From: Nocardia tengchongensis
GTDB lineage: Bacteria > Actinomycetota > Actinomycetes > Mycobacteriales > Mycobacteriaceae
Direction: 5' to 3'
NCBI RefSeq assembly: GCF_018362975.1
Contig: NZ_CP074371.1
Span: 7,564,001-7,628,000 of the forward strand
DNA: 64,000 nucleotides
How positions within the stretch are numbered: position 1 is the first letter of the stretch; the number at the start of each line of letters is the position of its first letter. The notes beneath the pieces are model-generated. The model saw only the letters and a program-made list of their open reading frames with translations, was not told the DNA's origin and did not search any database. The translations under genes were made by a program, and so were the position numbers. Below are positions 1 to 9,329 of the stretch, piece after piece.

Positions 1-1257
1 TTCGGGCTGCCCAAGGACGTGGCCGTGCCGCTGGCCGCCGTCGGGTTGTTCGCCATGGTGGCGGGCGGATCGTTCCAGCGCTGGGAGCGGTTCCTGTTCG
101 GGCTGATCGCGCTGAACATCGTCATGTTCCCGCTGGCATTCCTGGTGCACCCCAACCGATCCCAGGTCGCGCACGGCTTCGTACCGTCGTTCCCGGGCGG
201 CCTGAACTCGACGCTGCTGCTGCTCATCGTCGCCATCGTGGGCACCACCGTCGCGCCCTGGCAGCTGTTCTTCCAGCAGTCCAATATCGTCGACAAGCGC
301 ATCACCCCGCGGTGGATCCGCTACGAGCGCATCGATCTGTGGGTCGGCATCGTGGTGGTGATGGCCGGGGCCGTCGCCATCATGACGGCCACCACCTTCG
401 GGCTCGGCGGCACCGTCGCGGCCGGGAATTTCACCGATGCGGGCGCGGTGGCGCGGGCGCTGCACGACCATGCCGGGCCCACGGTGGGCGCGCTGTTCGC
501 GCTGCTGCTGCTGGACGCGTCGCTGATCGGGGCGAACGCGGTGGGTCTGGCCACCACCTACGCGCTCGGCGACACCTTGGGCAAGCGGCATTCGCTGCAC
601 TGGAAGATCTCCGAGGCGCCGGCGTTCTACGCGGGTTACGCGGCGCTGCTGGCGCTCGCGGCGGCGGTGTCGTTCAGCCCCGATCACGTGCTGGGCCTGC
701 TCACCCAGGGCGTGCAGGCGCTGGCGGGGGTGCTGCTGCCCTCGGCGACGGTCTTCCTGGTGCTGCTCTGCAATGACAAGGCGGTGCTGGGGCCGTGGGT
801 GAACACGGTGCGGCAGAACATCGTCGCGGGCGTGATCGTGTGGTCGCTGGTGCTGTTGTCGCTGGCACTGACCGCCGCGACCTTCTTCCCCGGCATCACC
901 ACCGCGAACCTGGAGCTGGGTTTCGGCGGGGGTGTGCTGGTGGGCGTGCTCGGCGGCGCGGGCATGCTGATCGCCTGGCAGCGCGGCCGGCGCCGGGAAA
1001 CCGAGCGCACGGCAAAGGAATTCGGGAATCTGGATCCGGATCAGGTGGAGGAGCTCGAGGCCACCCGGCTGACACGGGACGAGCGCAGGGCCATCCTGCG
1101 GGCCGATCGCGACACCTGGCGCACCCCCGCGCTGGACACCTTGGAGCGTCCGGCGTTCTCCCCGGGACGCACCGCGGGCATGCTGGCCTTGCGCGGATAC
1201 CTGCTGGTGGCTGTGATCCTGGTGGGGGTCAAGGTGGTTCAGGCCATCGGCAGCTGA
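1..1257 (+). CDS. NRAMP-family divalent metal transporter, 5'-truncated by window edge
   Basis: Proton-coupled divalent metal transporter of the inner membrane. The frame is open from base 1, so the GTG at base 19 is not necessarily the real start. The TM1 DPG motif of NRAMP proteins is absent from what is visible, so the N-terminus lies upstream. About eight hydrophobic segments follow, including the TM6-type stretch GTTVAPWQLFFQQSN. In canonical Mn/Fe transporters that segment carries M-P-H; here it reads A-P-W, so the substrate may not be Mn or Fe. A charged cytosolic loop (EFGNLDPDQVEELEATRLTR) comes before the last membrane segment. A GC hairpin follows the stop codon. Family assignment is firm; substrate is unknown. 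Confidence 0.85.
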   Translation, partial: FGLPKDVAVPLAAVGLFAMVAGGSFQRWERFLFGLIALNIVMFPLAFLVHPNRSQVAHGFVPSFPGGLNSTLLLLIVAIVGTTVAPWQLFFQQSNIVDKRITPRWIRYERIDLWVGIVVVMAGAVAIMTATTFGLGGTVAAGNFTDAGAVARALHDHAGPTVGALFALLLLDASLIGANAVGLATTYALGDTLGKRHSLHWKISEAPAFYAGYAALLALAAAVSFSPDHVLGLLTQGVQALAGVLLPSATVFLVLLCNDKAVLGPWVNTVRQNIVAGVIVWSLVLLSLALTAATFFPGITTANLELGFGGGVLVGVLGGAGMLIAWQRGRRRETERTAKEFGNLDPDQVEELEATRLTRDERRAILRADRDTWRTPALDTLERPAFSPGRTAGMLALRGYLLVAVILVGVKVVQAIGS

Positions 1258-1260
1258 ACC

Positions 1261-1280
1261 CCGGGCCGTCGGTGGCCCGG
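1261..1280 (+). terminator. Hairpin terminator after the NRAMP gene
   Basis: Perfect 7-bp stem CCGGGCC/GGCCCGG with a 6-nt loop, starting four bases after the TGA. There is no strong T-tract, as is common in actinobacteria. Confidence 0.5.
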
Positions 1281-1345
1281 ACAGAACCCGACATCTCGGG
1301 TGGGCCGGCGCGGGACTTCCGCGTCGGCCGCGTCGGCCGGGTCGG

Positions 1346-1623
1346 TCAGAGTTCGTCGAGCTCCGGGATCGGGGGCAGGACCGGCTCGGGCCATTCCTCC
1401 AGGGTCGCCACCTGGAGATGGATGAAGGCCGCGATGCGGTGGCGGGCCGAGGACGGAAGTCGCTCGATATCGGCCGCGCTCAGGACGTGTGTGCGCCGAA
1501 AGAATGGGGCTGGGGCGCTTCGGGGTCGGGCGTTTCGGGAACAACCTCTAGCTTCGCCCGCGAAGCAGTGGCCGGAATGACTGGTTCATCCGGGTCTGCG
1601 GCAGCGGCGGCGGTTCGCACCAT
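1346..1623 (-). pseudogene. Possible small frameshifted gene of unknown function
   Basis: The stretch between the NRAMP and LysR genes (about 590 bases) has no intact convincing gene. On the minus strand an ATG at 1623 opens MVRTAAAAADPDEPV and reads ...EVVPETPDPEAPQPHSFGAHT before stopping at 1480. Shifting one base at the CACACAC run (about 1486-1494) continues into VLSAADIERLPSSARHR, then IHLQVATLEEWPEPV, ending ELDEL at 1346. The second half has natural amino-acid composition and two charged helices, unlike a random shadow frame. It could be a small gene with a 1-nt deletion, or two unrelated frames. No family is recognised. Confidence 0.33.
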
Positions 1624-1850
1624 TCCGTGACCATAACCCTCTGATAACGCACGCGGGACGCGTTGGCGCACTTGTGTCTTCGCGCTGCGAATTCAGCGAA
1701 GCCATTGTAAAGGCACTTTGAATGTGCTGGCAGACATGGCCGTCCGGAAATCCGGTCGGCCCGCGCCGGAAGACTATGGTGATCGGCGTCACTCTGTCAA
1801 CACATGGGACAAAACTCCCCGAAGTGACAGCGGAAACCCGATGGAATGCC

Positions 1851-2759
1851 TCAGATCGGGCGGCACGCAATGGCATACAAATCTCGCGCCGGACCGGTCG
1901 GCTTCTGACCGATCGGCCACACCGCCCGCAACTGCCGTTCCAGATCCAGACCCGCCACGCCGGGCGACACCAGAATTCCCTCGGCCAGCTCGGTCGCGAC
2001 GGCCAGCGAACTCAGCACCGCCGGTGCAAGGCCGTCGGCGACCGCGGTCTTGATGGCCGTCGTCGAGGACAACTCCAGCGCGACGGCCGGCTCCCACCCC
2101 GGGACCTCCGCCGTCATGGCCCGCTCGAAGGAGATCCGGGTTCCCGACCCGGGCTCGCGGTAGATGAGAGGGGTGCGCGCCAGCTCGTCCGCGCCGATCT
2201 CCGCGCGCCGCGCCCACGGGTGACCGGGCGCGACCACCACGACCAGCCGATCCCGCGCCACCACATGGCTTTCCAGCTCCCCCGGCAGCCGCGGGCTCTC
2301 CACGAATCCGATCCCGGCCCGCCCGTCGAGCACCGCCCTGGCCACCTCGGCCGAATTGCCCGATTCCAGCGCGATGGAGGTGTCCGGCATCCGCGCCCGC
2401 AAGCCCATCAGCCACTTGGGGAACAGGTACTCGGCCACCGTCTGGCTCGCCGCCACCCGCAATCGCGAATCGCGTTGCGTGCGCAGACTGTCGATCCCGG
2501 CGTCCAGGCGCGCGGCCGCGTCCACCACATCGCGCGCCCACTCCGCGATCAGCGCCCCCGCCGCGGTCGGCCGCGAACCGAGCGTCGTCCGCTCCAGCAC
2601 CGGCACGCCGACCAGCTGCTCGAGGTAGCGGATCCGCGAACTCGCCGACGGCTGACTGATCCCGTGCGCCTTGGCGGCGCGCCCCAGACTGCCCAGCTCG
2701 ATCACCGACAGCAGCAGGTCGAGGGCCGACAGATCGGGGACGCGCGGGGACAACGGCAT
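1851..2759 (-). CDS. LysR-family transcriptional regulator
   Basis: DNA-binding transcription factor of 302 residues, the usual LTTR length. The N-terminal winged helix-turn-helix is clear (residues about 10-65: LGSLGRAAKAHGISQPSASSR). The effector domain follows from about residue 92. It contains PLIYREPGSGTR, a motif seen in the CbbR/CysL/YeiE branch, whose members sense small anions or metabolites. The gene stands alone: the next gene upstream (HD-domain protein) has the same orientation and is separated by 126 bases containing a tandem repeat. LTTRs usually act on a divergent neighbour, which is missing here, so the target is unknown. Confidence 0.88.
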   Translation of the reverse strand: MPLSPRVPDLSALDLLLSVIELGSLGRAAKAHGISQPSASSRIRYLEQLVGVPVLERTTLGSRPTAAGALIAEWARDVVDAAARLDAGIDSLRTQRDSRLRVAASQTVAEYLFPKWLMGLRARMPDTSIALESGNSAEVARAVLDGRAGIGFVESPRLPGELESHVVARDRLVVVVAPGHPWARRAEIGADELARTPLIYREPGSGTRISFERAMTAEVPGWEPAVALELSSTTAIKTAVADGLAPAVLSSLAVATELAEGILVSPGVAGLDLERQLRAVWPIGQKPTGPARDLYAIACRPI

Positions 2760-2811
2760 AGACCGAGTCTATGCGCGCCCCGCGACCGAGTCCGATGACC
2801 TCGACGCGGGC

Positions 2812-2909
2812 GGGCAGCCGCCCGGTGACGACGGAATCACCGCACGAGGTCCAGGCCAGCGGGCGGCCGCCGGGTGGCGACGGAATCAGCGCGCGACGGC
2901 CAGGTCAGC
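2812..2909. repeat. Imperfect 49-bp tandem duplication at the end of the HD-domain gene
   Basis: Two adjacent 49-bp units (2812-2860 and 2861-2909) match at about 41 of 49 positions and share the core GACGGAATCA. The second unit holds the stop codon and last residues of the HD-domain gene (2886-2909 on the minus strand). The first is a decayed copy of the same 3' end in the intergenic gap. Confidence 0.75.
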
Positions 2910-3566
2910 GGCGGCCGCCACGCGCTCGACGATCGGCCGCCAGGTTTCGAGTGCGTGCACGGTCAGGCCGACGACCTTGCCGGTGTCATCGGCGCGGCGC
3001 AGGGTGATGGCGGCGGTGAAATCGGGATCGCTCTCGAAGGCGGCGATCTCCGCGGCGGTCATGGGTCCGCCTTGAGCGACCAGTGTGCGGCGGCTGGACG
3101 CCGACAGCGCCGCGGCGTGGGCCGAATCTGTCGCTGCGAGATACCGTTTGGCCACCACGTGGAGTTCCACCAGTCGCGCGACGCGTGCACCGAGCAACCC
3201 GCGCACGGCGTCACGGCCGTGGACGCCGTGCCCTGCGTCGTCACCGGGCACCAGCACGTGTCCGATGTCGTGGACCAGTCCAGCGACCTGGAGTTCCTCG
3301 TCGGCGGGGAAGTCACGGCGCAGCAGCTCGGCACACTGCCGGTCGTGGTCGAGGATGTCGACCGGATCACCGCTGCGGTCGGGCATGTCCCAGGCGTCGT
3401 GGCAGTCGGCGAGCAGGGCCATGAGTTCGGCGACAGTGGCAGGCGCGGAGATAGTTGCCACCTCGGCGACCTCGGCCGCTTGGGCCGACTGGGCCGACTG
3501 GGCCGACTGGGCCGACTGGGCGACGGTAGCGGCCTGGTCGTTCGATGCGGCGGTCGCGCGGTTCAC
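2886..3566 (-). CDS. HD-domain phosphohydrolase/oxygenase-like protein
   Basis: A 226-residue protein with an HD metal-binding core. His of LDHDRQCAELL (about residue 73) and the HD pair of GLVHDIGHVLVPGDD (about 96-110) are visible, followed by LVELHVVAKRYL, where the last metal-ligand His is expected. This arrangement resembles the PhnZ/TmpB group of small HD oxygenases used in phosphonate breakdown and related HD hydrolases; substrate cannot be told. The N-terminal 35 residues are low complexity (four SAQ repeats) and probably disordered. The gene is not next to phosphonate genes. Its 3' end is part of a 49-bp tandem duplication. Confidence 0.75.
   Translation of the reverse strand: MNRATAASNDQAATVAQSAQSAQSAQSAQAAEVAEVATISAPATVAELMALLADCHDAWDMPDRSGDPVDILDHDRQCAELLRRDFPADEELQVAGLVHDIGHVLVPGDDAGHGVHGRDAVRGLLGARVARLVELHVVAKRYLAATDSAHAAALSASSRRTLVAQGGPMTAAEIAAFESDPDFTAAITLRRADDTGKVVGLTVHALETWRPIVERVAAAADLAVAR
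3482..3517. repeat. Four exact 9-bp tandem repeats inside the HD-domain gene
   Basis: Unit GGGCCGACT repeated four times. On the minus strand it encodes a run of Ser-Ala-Gln triplets near the N-terminus. Length keeps the frame, so copy number can vary without breaking the gene. Confidence 0.9.
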
Positions 3567-3642
3567 GAACGCACCCTACGGCGCGTGTGCGGCGCTCGCC
3601 ACCGGTCGGCGAATTGCCTGCTCGACGACACGAGCTGCACTG

Positions 3643-3656
3643 ATTGACATATCAAT
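3643..3656. promoter_or_regulatory. Inverted repeat in the divergent promoter region
   Basis: ATTGA-N4-TCAAT lies between the divergent HD-domain and SDR genes, within a local AT-rich patch. A TTGACA (3645-3650) overlaps it and could be a plus-strand -35 box, although no good -10 follows. Candidate operator; the binding protein is unknown. Confidence 0.35.
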
Positions 3657-3658
3657 AG

Positions 3659-4543
<885 letters not shown>

Positions 4544-4553
4544 TTCCGCGACG

Positions 4554-6236
4554 CTAACGCTTCTCGATCCGGCCGCCCGGCGGGGCGACGGCGCCGCGGG
4601 CCCGCAGATACGTCTCCAGCGCGTCCAGATCGATGGGCCCGACCAGGGTTTCGCTGCTCTGCGTGAACACCGTGAAGCCGTCGCCCCCGGCGGCCAGGAA
4701 GCTGTTGGTCGAAACCCGGTAGACCGCTACGGGATTCAACGGCTCCCCCGCCATCCGGACGCTGCCGTCGATCACCTTGTGGCCCTTGGGCGCGGTCTCG
4801 GAATAGGAGTAGGAGATGCCCGCGACGGCCAGCACGGCGGGCTTGCTGGCGTTGTCCCACTGCTGTTCCAGCAGATTCAGGATCTGCTGACCGGTCAAGG
4901 ACACCGCCACCACCTGATTGCCGAACGGCTGCGCCGTGTACGCCTGCTCGTAGGTGATGTTCCCGCCGGACAGGCCCGCGCGAACGCCGCCGGGATTCAT
5001 GAACGCCGCCACCGCCCGCGCCGAGGACATGGCGTCGAGCATGGAGTCGGCGATGACGTCGCCGAGCGGGGAGTCACCGGCGGGCGCGGGTTCGGCGGGC
5101 AACGGCGCGGCGGCGGTGCCGATGACCCGTTCGGCGCGCGGTTTCGCCTGCGCGGCATAGAAGTCCACCAGTTTCGCGGTGGCCGGGGCGGGCGTGATGT
5201 CACGGGTGACGACCCGGTTCACGGCCGAGGCGTCGACCTTGCCGTCGTGGAAGCGCAGGGTGACGTCGGTGACGAGGCGTCCGAAGGAGGCGGCCTGGGT
5301 GACGACCTTGCCGTCGAGGGTGCAGTTGTAGGCCTGGTGGCTGTGCGCGGTGAGCATGACCGAGACGGCGGCATCGGTCTTGTGCGCCAAGGCTTTCACG
5401 CCGGGCGCGATGTCCTCGCAGCCGTTGAAGTCGGCCGGGCGGCCGTGGGTCTGCTGCGCGCCGCCGTCGTGCAGCAAGGCCACCACGGTTTCCGCGCCCG
5501 CGGCCTCCATCGCCGGGACGTTCTTGTTGATGGCGTCGGCTTCGTCGCCGAAGCGGTAGCCGCGAATGCCCTCCGGCATGACGATGTTGGCGGTGTCGGG
5601 GGTGACCACGCCGACCACCCCGATCTTGTGCCCGCCCAGCTCCAGCATGGTCCACGGCTTCGAACCCGCCGGCAGCTGCCCGTCGGCGTCGGTGACGTTG
5701 GCGGCCAGGTACGGGAACTTGGCGCCGGTGAAGGGCTCACCCGGACTGCAGCCGTCGAGCCCGCAGCCGCCCTGCTGTATCCGCCGCAATTCGGCGACAC
5801 CGTGGTCGAATTCGTGATTGCCGACCGACGAGGCGGCCACCCCGATCGCGTTGAGGAAGTCGATGGTCGGCTCGTCGTGGAACAGCGCCGAGATCAGCGG
5901 GCTGGCCCCGATATTGTCCCCGGACGCCAATACCGCGCTGTCGGGATAGGCCGCTTTCAACCGGGCCAGGTGCGCGGCCAGGTAGACCGCTCCCCCGGCG
6001 GTGTACGTGCCCACCTTGCCGTTGGAGCCGTCCGGCGGCTGCAGGTTGCCGTGCAGGTCGTTGATGCCGAACAGATGCACCTCACCCGGCTGCGCCTTGG
6101 GCAGGTCGGCCGTCGAAACCGGTTGCGCGGCCGTCGAAGTCGCGGGTGCGGCCTGGTCCGCCCCGCCACACCCCGCCACCAGCCCCAGGCTCAGCGCGGC
6201 CGCGCACAGTCCCAGCGCCCGTCGTCGACTGCTCAT
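4554..6236 (-). CDS. Secreted lipoprotein 5'-nucleotidase / metallophosphatase
   Basis: A 560-residue bifunctional metallophosphatase/5'-nucleotidase of the UshA/YfkN type, which removes phosphate from extracellular nucleotides. The start at 6236 gives a lipoprotein signal peptide ending in LVAGC, with the Cys at about residue 23. Metallophosphatase motifs are FGINDLHGN, GDNIGASP, GNHEFDHG and the late His-rich LTAHSHQ. The 5'-nucleotidase C-terminal domain follows, with MNPGGVRAGL and AYTAQPFGN for substrate stacking. It is separated from the ssu operon upstream by a strong hairpin, so it is probably a single transcript. Likely role: phosphate and nucleoside scavenging at the cell surface. 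Confidence 0.92.
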   Translation of the reverse strand: MSSRRRALGLCAAALSLGLVAGCGGADQAAPATSTAAQPVSTADLPKAQPGEVHLFGINDLHGNLQPPDGSNGKVGTYTAGGAVYLAAHLARLKAAYPDSAVLASGDNIGASPLISALFHDEPTIDFLNAIGVAASSVGNHEFDHGVAELRRIQQGGCGLDGCSPGEPFTGAKFPYLAANVTDADGQLPAGSKPWTMLELGGHKIGVVGVVTPDTANIVMPEGIRGYRFGDEADAINKNVPAMEAAGAETVVALLHDGGAQQTHGRPADFNGCEDIAPGVKALAHKTDAAVSVMLTAHSHQAYNCTLDGKVVTQAASFGRLVTDVTLRFHDGKVDASAVNRVVTRDITPAPATAKLVDFYAAQAKPRAERVIGTAAAPLPAEPAPAGDSPLGDVIADSMLDAMSSARAVAAFMNPGGVRAGLSGGNITYEQAYTAQPFGNQVVAVSLTGQQILNLLEQQWDNASKPAVLAVAGISYSYSETAPKGHKVIDGSVRMAGEPLNPVAVYRVSTNSFLAAGGDGFTVFTQSSETLVGPIDLDALETYLRARGAVAPPGGRIEKR

Positions 6237-6311
6237 GGGTATCGACTCTGGCAGACGCCGTCGACGCTCGCACGACCGCCGGGTGAATTCCGCCGTCAAA
6301 CCCCGGACCGA

Positions 6312-6347
6312 CGACGGCCGCCGCACCCGGGGGTGCGACGGCCGTCG
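6312..6347 (-). terminator. Terminator of the ssu operon
   Basis: Long GC hairpin downstream of ssuD on the minus strand. The outer stem is nine base pairs (CGACGGCCG/CGGCCGTCG), followed by one mismatch and an inner stem CGCACC/GGTGCG. Confidence 0.65.
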
Positions 6348-6356
6348 ATCGGGGGC

Positions 6357-7502
6357 CTAGCTGCTGGAGGCGTTCGCGAACGGCGTCACGGCGGCGACGG
6401 CGGGGCGCCGGTTCGGGTGCCGCCACAGGCCCTTTCGCTCCAGGATGGGCAGGACGCCCTCACCGAACCAGTACGCCTCCTCCAGGTGCGGGTAGCCGGA
6501 GAGGACGAAGTGGGTGATGCCGGCGTTGGAGTATTCGAGGAGGCGTTCGGCGACCTCTTCGTGCGAGCCGACCAGGGCGGTGCCAGCGCCGCCGCGCACC
6601 AGGCCGACGCCCGCCCACAGGTTGGGGGCGATCTCGAGCCGGTCGGTGCTGCCGTTGTGCAGTTCGGTCATGCGGCGCTGGCCCTCGGATTCGCTGCGGG
6701 CCATGGCGTTCTGGACGCGTTCGATATCGGCGGGGTCGATGCCGGCCAGCAGCCGCTCGGCCACCGCCCACGCCTCCTCGGAGGTGTCGCGGGTGATGAC
6801 GTGGATGCGCAGGCCGTAATCCAGTTTGCGGCCGTGGTCGACGGCCAGCCCGCGAATCCAGTCCAGCTTGCGGCTGACCGCCAGCACCGGTTCACCCCAG
6901 GTGAGGTAGGTGTCGGCGTACTGGGCGGCGACCGGACCGGCTGGGCCCGAGGAGCCGCCGAAGAAGACCGGCGGAACGGGGTCGGGACGGTTGCTCAGCA
7001 GCGCGTTCTCGACGTGAATGTGCTCGCCCTGGAACGTGACCGGCTCGTGGGAGTTCCACAGCGACTTCACCACGTGCAGGAATTCACCGGTGCGGGCGTA
7101 CCTCGACTCCTTGTCGGCGAAGTCGCCGTAGACCGCCTGCTCGGCGCGCTCGCCGCCGGTGACCACATTGATGAGCAGCCGGCCGGCGGAGTGCCGCTGG
7201 AAGGTGCCCGCCATCTGCGCGGCCAGGGTCGGGCTCATCAGGCCGGGGCGCAAGGCGACCAGGAACTTCAGCGTCTCGGTGGTCTCGACCAGCATGGCGG
7301 TGGTCAGCCAGGCGTCCTCGCACCAGGAGCCGGTGGGGGTGAGCACGGCCTCGAAGCCGTTGGTCTCGGCTGCGGCGGCGATCTGCTCGAGGTAGTGCAG
7401 GGAGGCGGGGCGGTCGCCGGACATGGGGGTGCCGTGCCCGCCGACCACCAGGCCGCGGGAGTCGCCGGAGGTGGGCAGGAACCAGTGGAACGACAAGCTC
7501 AT
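6357..7502 (-). CDS. ssuD: FMNH2-dependent alkanesulfonate monooxygenase
   Basis: Cleaves C-S bonds of alkanesulfonates to aldehyde and sulfite using reduced FMN from a separate reductase. The 381-residue length matches SsuD. The N-terminus (SLSFHWFLPTSGDSR), LINVVTGG and EPVTFQGEHIHVENA are characteristic of this bacterial-luciferase-like family. It is the last gene of a four-gene minus-strand operon, 10 bases after ssuA. No ssuE-type FMN reductase gene is present, so reductant must come from elsewhere. Expression is expected during sulfate limitation, but no operator was identified. Confidence 0.93.
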   Translation of the reverse strand: MSLSFHWFLPTSGDSRGLVVGGHGTPMSGDRPASLHYLEQIAAAAETNGFEAVLTPTGSWCEDAWLTTAMLVETTETLKFLVALRPGLMSPTLAAQMAGTFQRHSAGRLLINVVTGGERAEQAVYGDFADKESRYARTGEFLHVVKSLWNSHEPVTFQGEHIHVENALLSNRPDPVPPVFFGGSSGPAGPVAAQYADTYLTWGEPVLAVSRKLDWIRGLAVDHGRKLDYGLRIHVITRDTSEEAWAVAERLLAGIDPADIERVQNAMARSESEGQRRMTELHNGSTDRLEIAPNLWAGVGLVRGGAGTALVGSHEEVAERLLEYSNAGITHFVLSGYPHLEEAYWFGEGVLPILERKGLWRHPNRRPAVAAVTPFANASSS

Positions 7503-7512
7503 TCGGGGACTC

Positions 7513-8508
7513 CTAGGAGGTGAATCGGTCGTTGAAGCGGGTGTCGATGTAGTCGGCGATCCGGACCTTGCCCGGGATCAGCTTGGCGTCGGCGAAGCCG
7601 TCGGCCACGTGCTGTTCCGCGGCGATCGTCGCGTCATCGAGCGGATGGTCCTGGTAGTTGGCGCGATTCACGGCCAGCAGGGTGACGTCGTAGGGCACGC
7701 CGGTGATGCCGGAGGACTGCTTGGCCCACTCCTCGCGGTGCCCGGCGATCCAGGTGTGCGCCCGCCGCAGCCGCTCCAGCAGGTCGCGGACGGCGGCGGC
7801 ATTCGCCTTGTTCTGCAATGTCTTCGAGCCGGTGACGTAGAAGCTGTCCGGCTTCACGTAGCCGGTGCCGTCGACCAGCACCCGCCCGCCGCCCACCTCG
7901 GCCTGGGCCGCGTAGGGGTCCCAGACCGTCCAGGCGTCGACCCGGCCGGTGGACAGTGCGGCCAGGGCGTCGGCGGGCTGCAGGTACTGCGGCTCGATAT
8001 CGCCGAAGGTGAGCCCGTTCTTGGTCAGCACCGACAGCAGGTGGTAGTGCGCCGAACTGCCCTTGGTGACGGCGATCTTCTTGCCGCGCAGGTCCTTCGG
8101 ATCCTTGATCGCCGAATCCTTGGGCACCACGACGGCATTGCCGGCGGCGCCGGAATCGTAGACTCCCACGATCTTGATCTGCGACTTGGCCGCCGCCGCG
8201 AACACCGGCGGGGCGTCACCGACGCCGCCGAAATCCACGGACCCGGAATTGATGCCCTCCAGCAGCGGCGGTCCGGCGGTGAAGGTGGACCACTCGATCT
8301 TGTACGGCAGGTTCTCGAGCTCGCCCGACACCTCGAGCAGGGCTTGCAGCGCCAGACCCTTCTGGTCACCGACGTGCAGCGTCACCTGCGACAGATCCAC
8401 CGAACCGTCCGCGTTCACGCCCTTGTTGTCGTCACCACCCGAGGAGCACGCCGCCGCGGCGAGCGTCGCGGCGACCGCGAGGGCGGCGAACAGGCGTTTG
8501 GTCTTCAT
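7513..8508 (-). CDS. ssuA: ABC transporter substrate-binding lipoprotein for aliphatic sulfonates
   Basis: Extracellular solute-binding lipoprotein of 331 residues. The start at 8508 is set by AAGGAACCACCG upstream and by a lipoprotein signal peptide with lipobox LAAAAC. The body has SsuA features: QKGLALQALLE, GDAPPVFAAAAKSQIKIVG, AVTKGSSAHYHLL and WTVWDPYAAQAE. The start codon overlaps the ssuB stop in an ATGA, so translation is coupled. It delivers sulfonates to the SsuBC importer. Confidence 0.93.
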   Translation of the reverse strand: MKTKRLFAALAVAATLAAAACSSGGDDNKGVNADGSVDLSQVTLHVGDQKGLALQALLEVSGELENLPYKIEWSTFTAGPPLLEGINSGSVDFGGVGDAPPVFAAAAKSQIKIVGVYDSGAAGNAVVVPKDSAIKDPKDLRGKKIAVTKGSSAHYHLLSVLTKNGLTFGDIEPQYLQPADALAALSTGRVDAWTVWDPYAAQAEVGGGRVLVDGTGYVKPDSFYVTGSKTLQNKANAAAVRDLLERLRRAHTWIAGHREEWAKQSSGITGVPYDVTLLAVNRANYQDHPLDDATIAAEQHVADGFADAKLIPGKVRIADYIDTRFNDRFTS

Positions 8509-9329
8509 TCGGTGGTTCCTTCCGGGGTGACGCCGAGCTCGGCGAGCAGAGCGGTACGCAGAGCGAGGAATTCGGGGTGGTCGCGGCGGCGCGGACGCGG
8601 CAGGTCGATGGGCAGCTCGCGGGCGATGCGGCCGCCGTCGAGCACCACGGCGCGGTCGGCCAGCAGCAGTGCCTCGTCCACGTCGTGGGTGACCAGCAGG
8701 ACGCCGGGCCGGTGCCGCGCCCACAGGTCCAGCACCAGGGTGTGAATCGTGATGCGGGTCAGGGCATCCAGGGCGCTGAACGGCTCGTCGAGCAGCAGCA
8801 GGTCCGGCTCGCGGACCAGAGCGCGGGCCAGCGAGGCACGCTGGGCCTCACCACCGGACAGGGTCAGCGGCCAGGCCGCGCCGCGTTCGGCGAGACCGAC
8901 CTCGGCCAGCGCGGCCGCGGCCGCCGCCTTGGCATCGGCGCGGCGCAGTCCGAGAACGACGTTGTCGCGCACCCGTTTCCACGGGACCAGCCGCGGCTCC
9001 TGGAAGGCGACCGCGATCTCTCCGGACACGGTGAGCTCGCCCCCGGTCTCGTCGTCGAGGCCCGCCAGCGCCCGCAGCAGGGTGGATTTGCCGGAGCCGC
9101 TGCGGCCGAGCAGGGCCACGAACTCGCCGGGCCGGATGTCGAGATCCAGTCCGTGCAGCACGCGGCGGTCACCGAAGTCCTTGACCAGACCTCGAATTCG
9201 CGCCACCGGGGTTTCGGGAGTCCGGGGCTGCGGAGCCGCTGGAGTGTCCGCGAGCGCGGTCTCGGCCAGTCCGGCCAGGGTCTCCGCGATGACCGAATCG
9301 GTCAGGATGCCAGGAAGCCGCGTCGCCAT
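8505..9329 (-). CDS. ssuB: ABC transporter ATP-binding protein for aliphatic sulfonates
   Basis: ATPase of the sulfonate importer, 274 residues. Walker A GRSGSGKST is at about residues 75-83, the Q-loop in VAFQEPRLVPW, the signature LSGGEAQRA, Walker B LLLLDEPFSALD and the H-loop LLVTHDVDEA. The PRLVPW Q-loop is common in SsuB and TauB. An N-terminal extension of about 40 residues (Ala/Pro/Thr-rich) comes before the ATPase fold. Upstream in-frame sequence belongs to the overlapping ssuC frame, so the ATG at 9329 is the credible start. It overlaps ssuC by 28 bases and ssuA by four. Confidence 0.93.
   Translation of the reverse strand: MATRLPGILTDSVIAETLAGLAETALADTPAAPQPRTPETPVARIRGLVKDFGDRRVLHGLDLDIRPGEFVALLGRSGSGKSTLLRALAGLDDETGGELTVSGEIAVAFQEPRLVPWKRVRDNVVLGLRRADAKAAAAAALAEVGLAERGAAWPLTLSGGEAQRASLARALVREPDLLLLDEPFSALDALTRITIHTLVLDLWARHRPGVLLVTHDVDEALLLADRAVVLDGGRIARELPIDLPRPRRRDHPEFLALRTALLAELGVTPEGTTE

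Noticed and set aside
4779..7523. 914-codon plus-strand frame over the nucleotidase and ssuD genes
   Set aside because: It crosses two real, oppositely oriented genes and their terminator. Composition is shadow-like (GRG, HQV runs) and no motif is visible.
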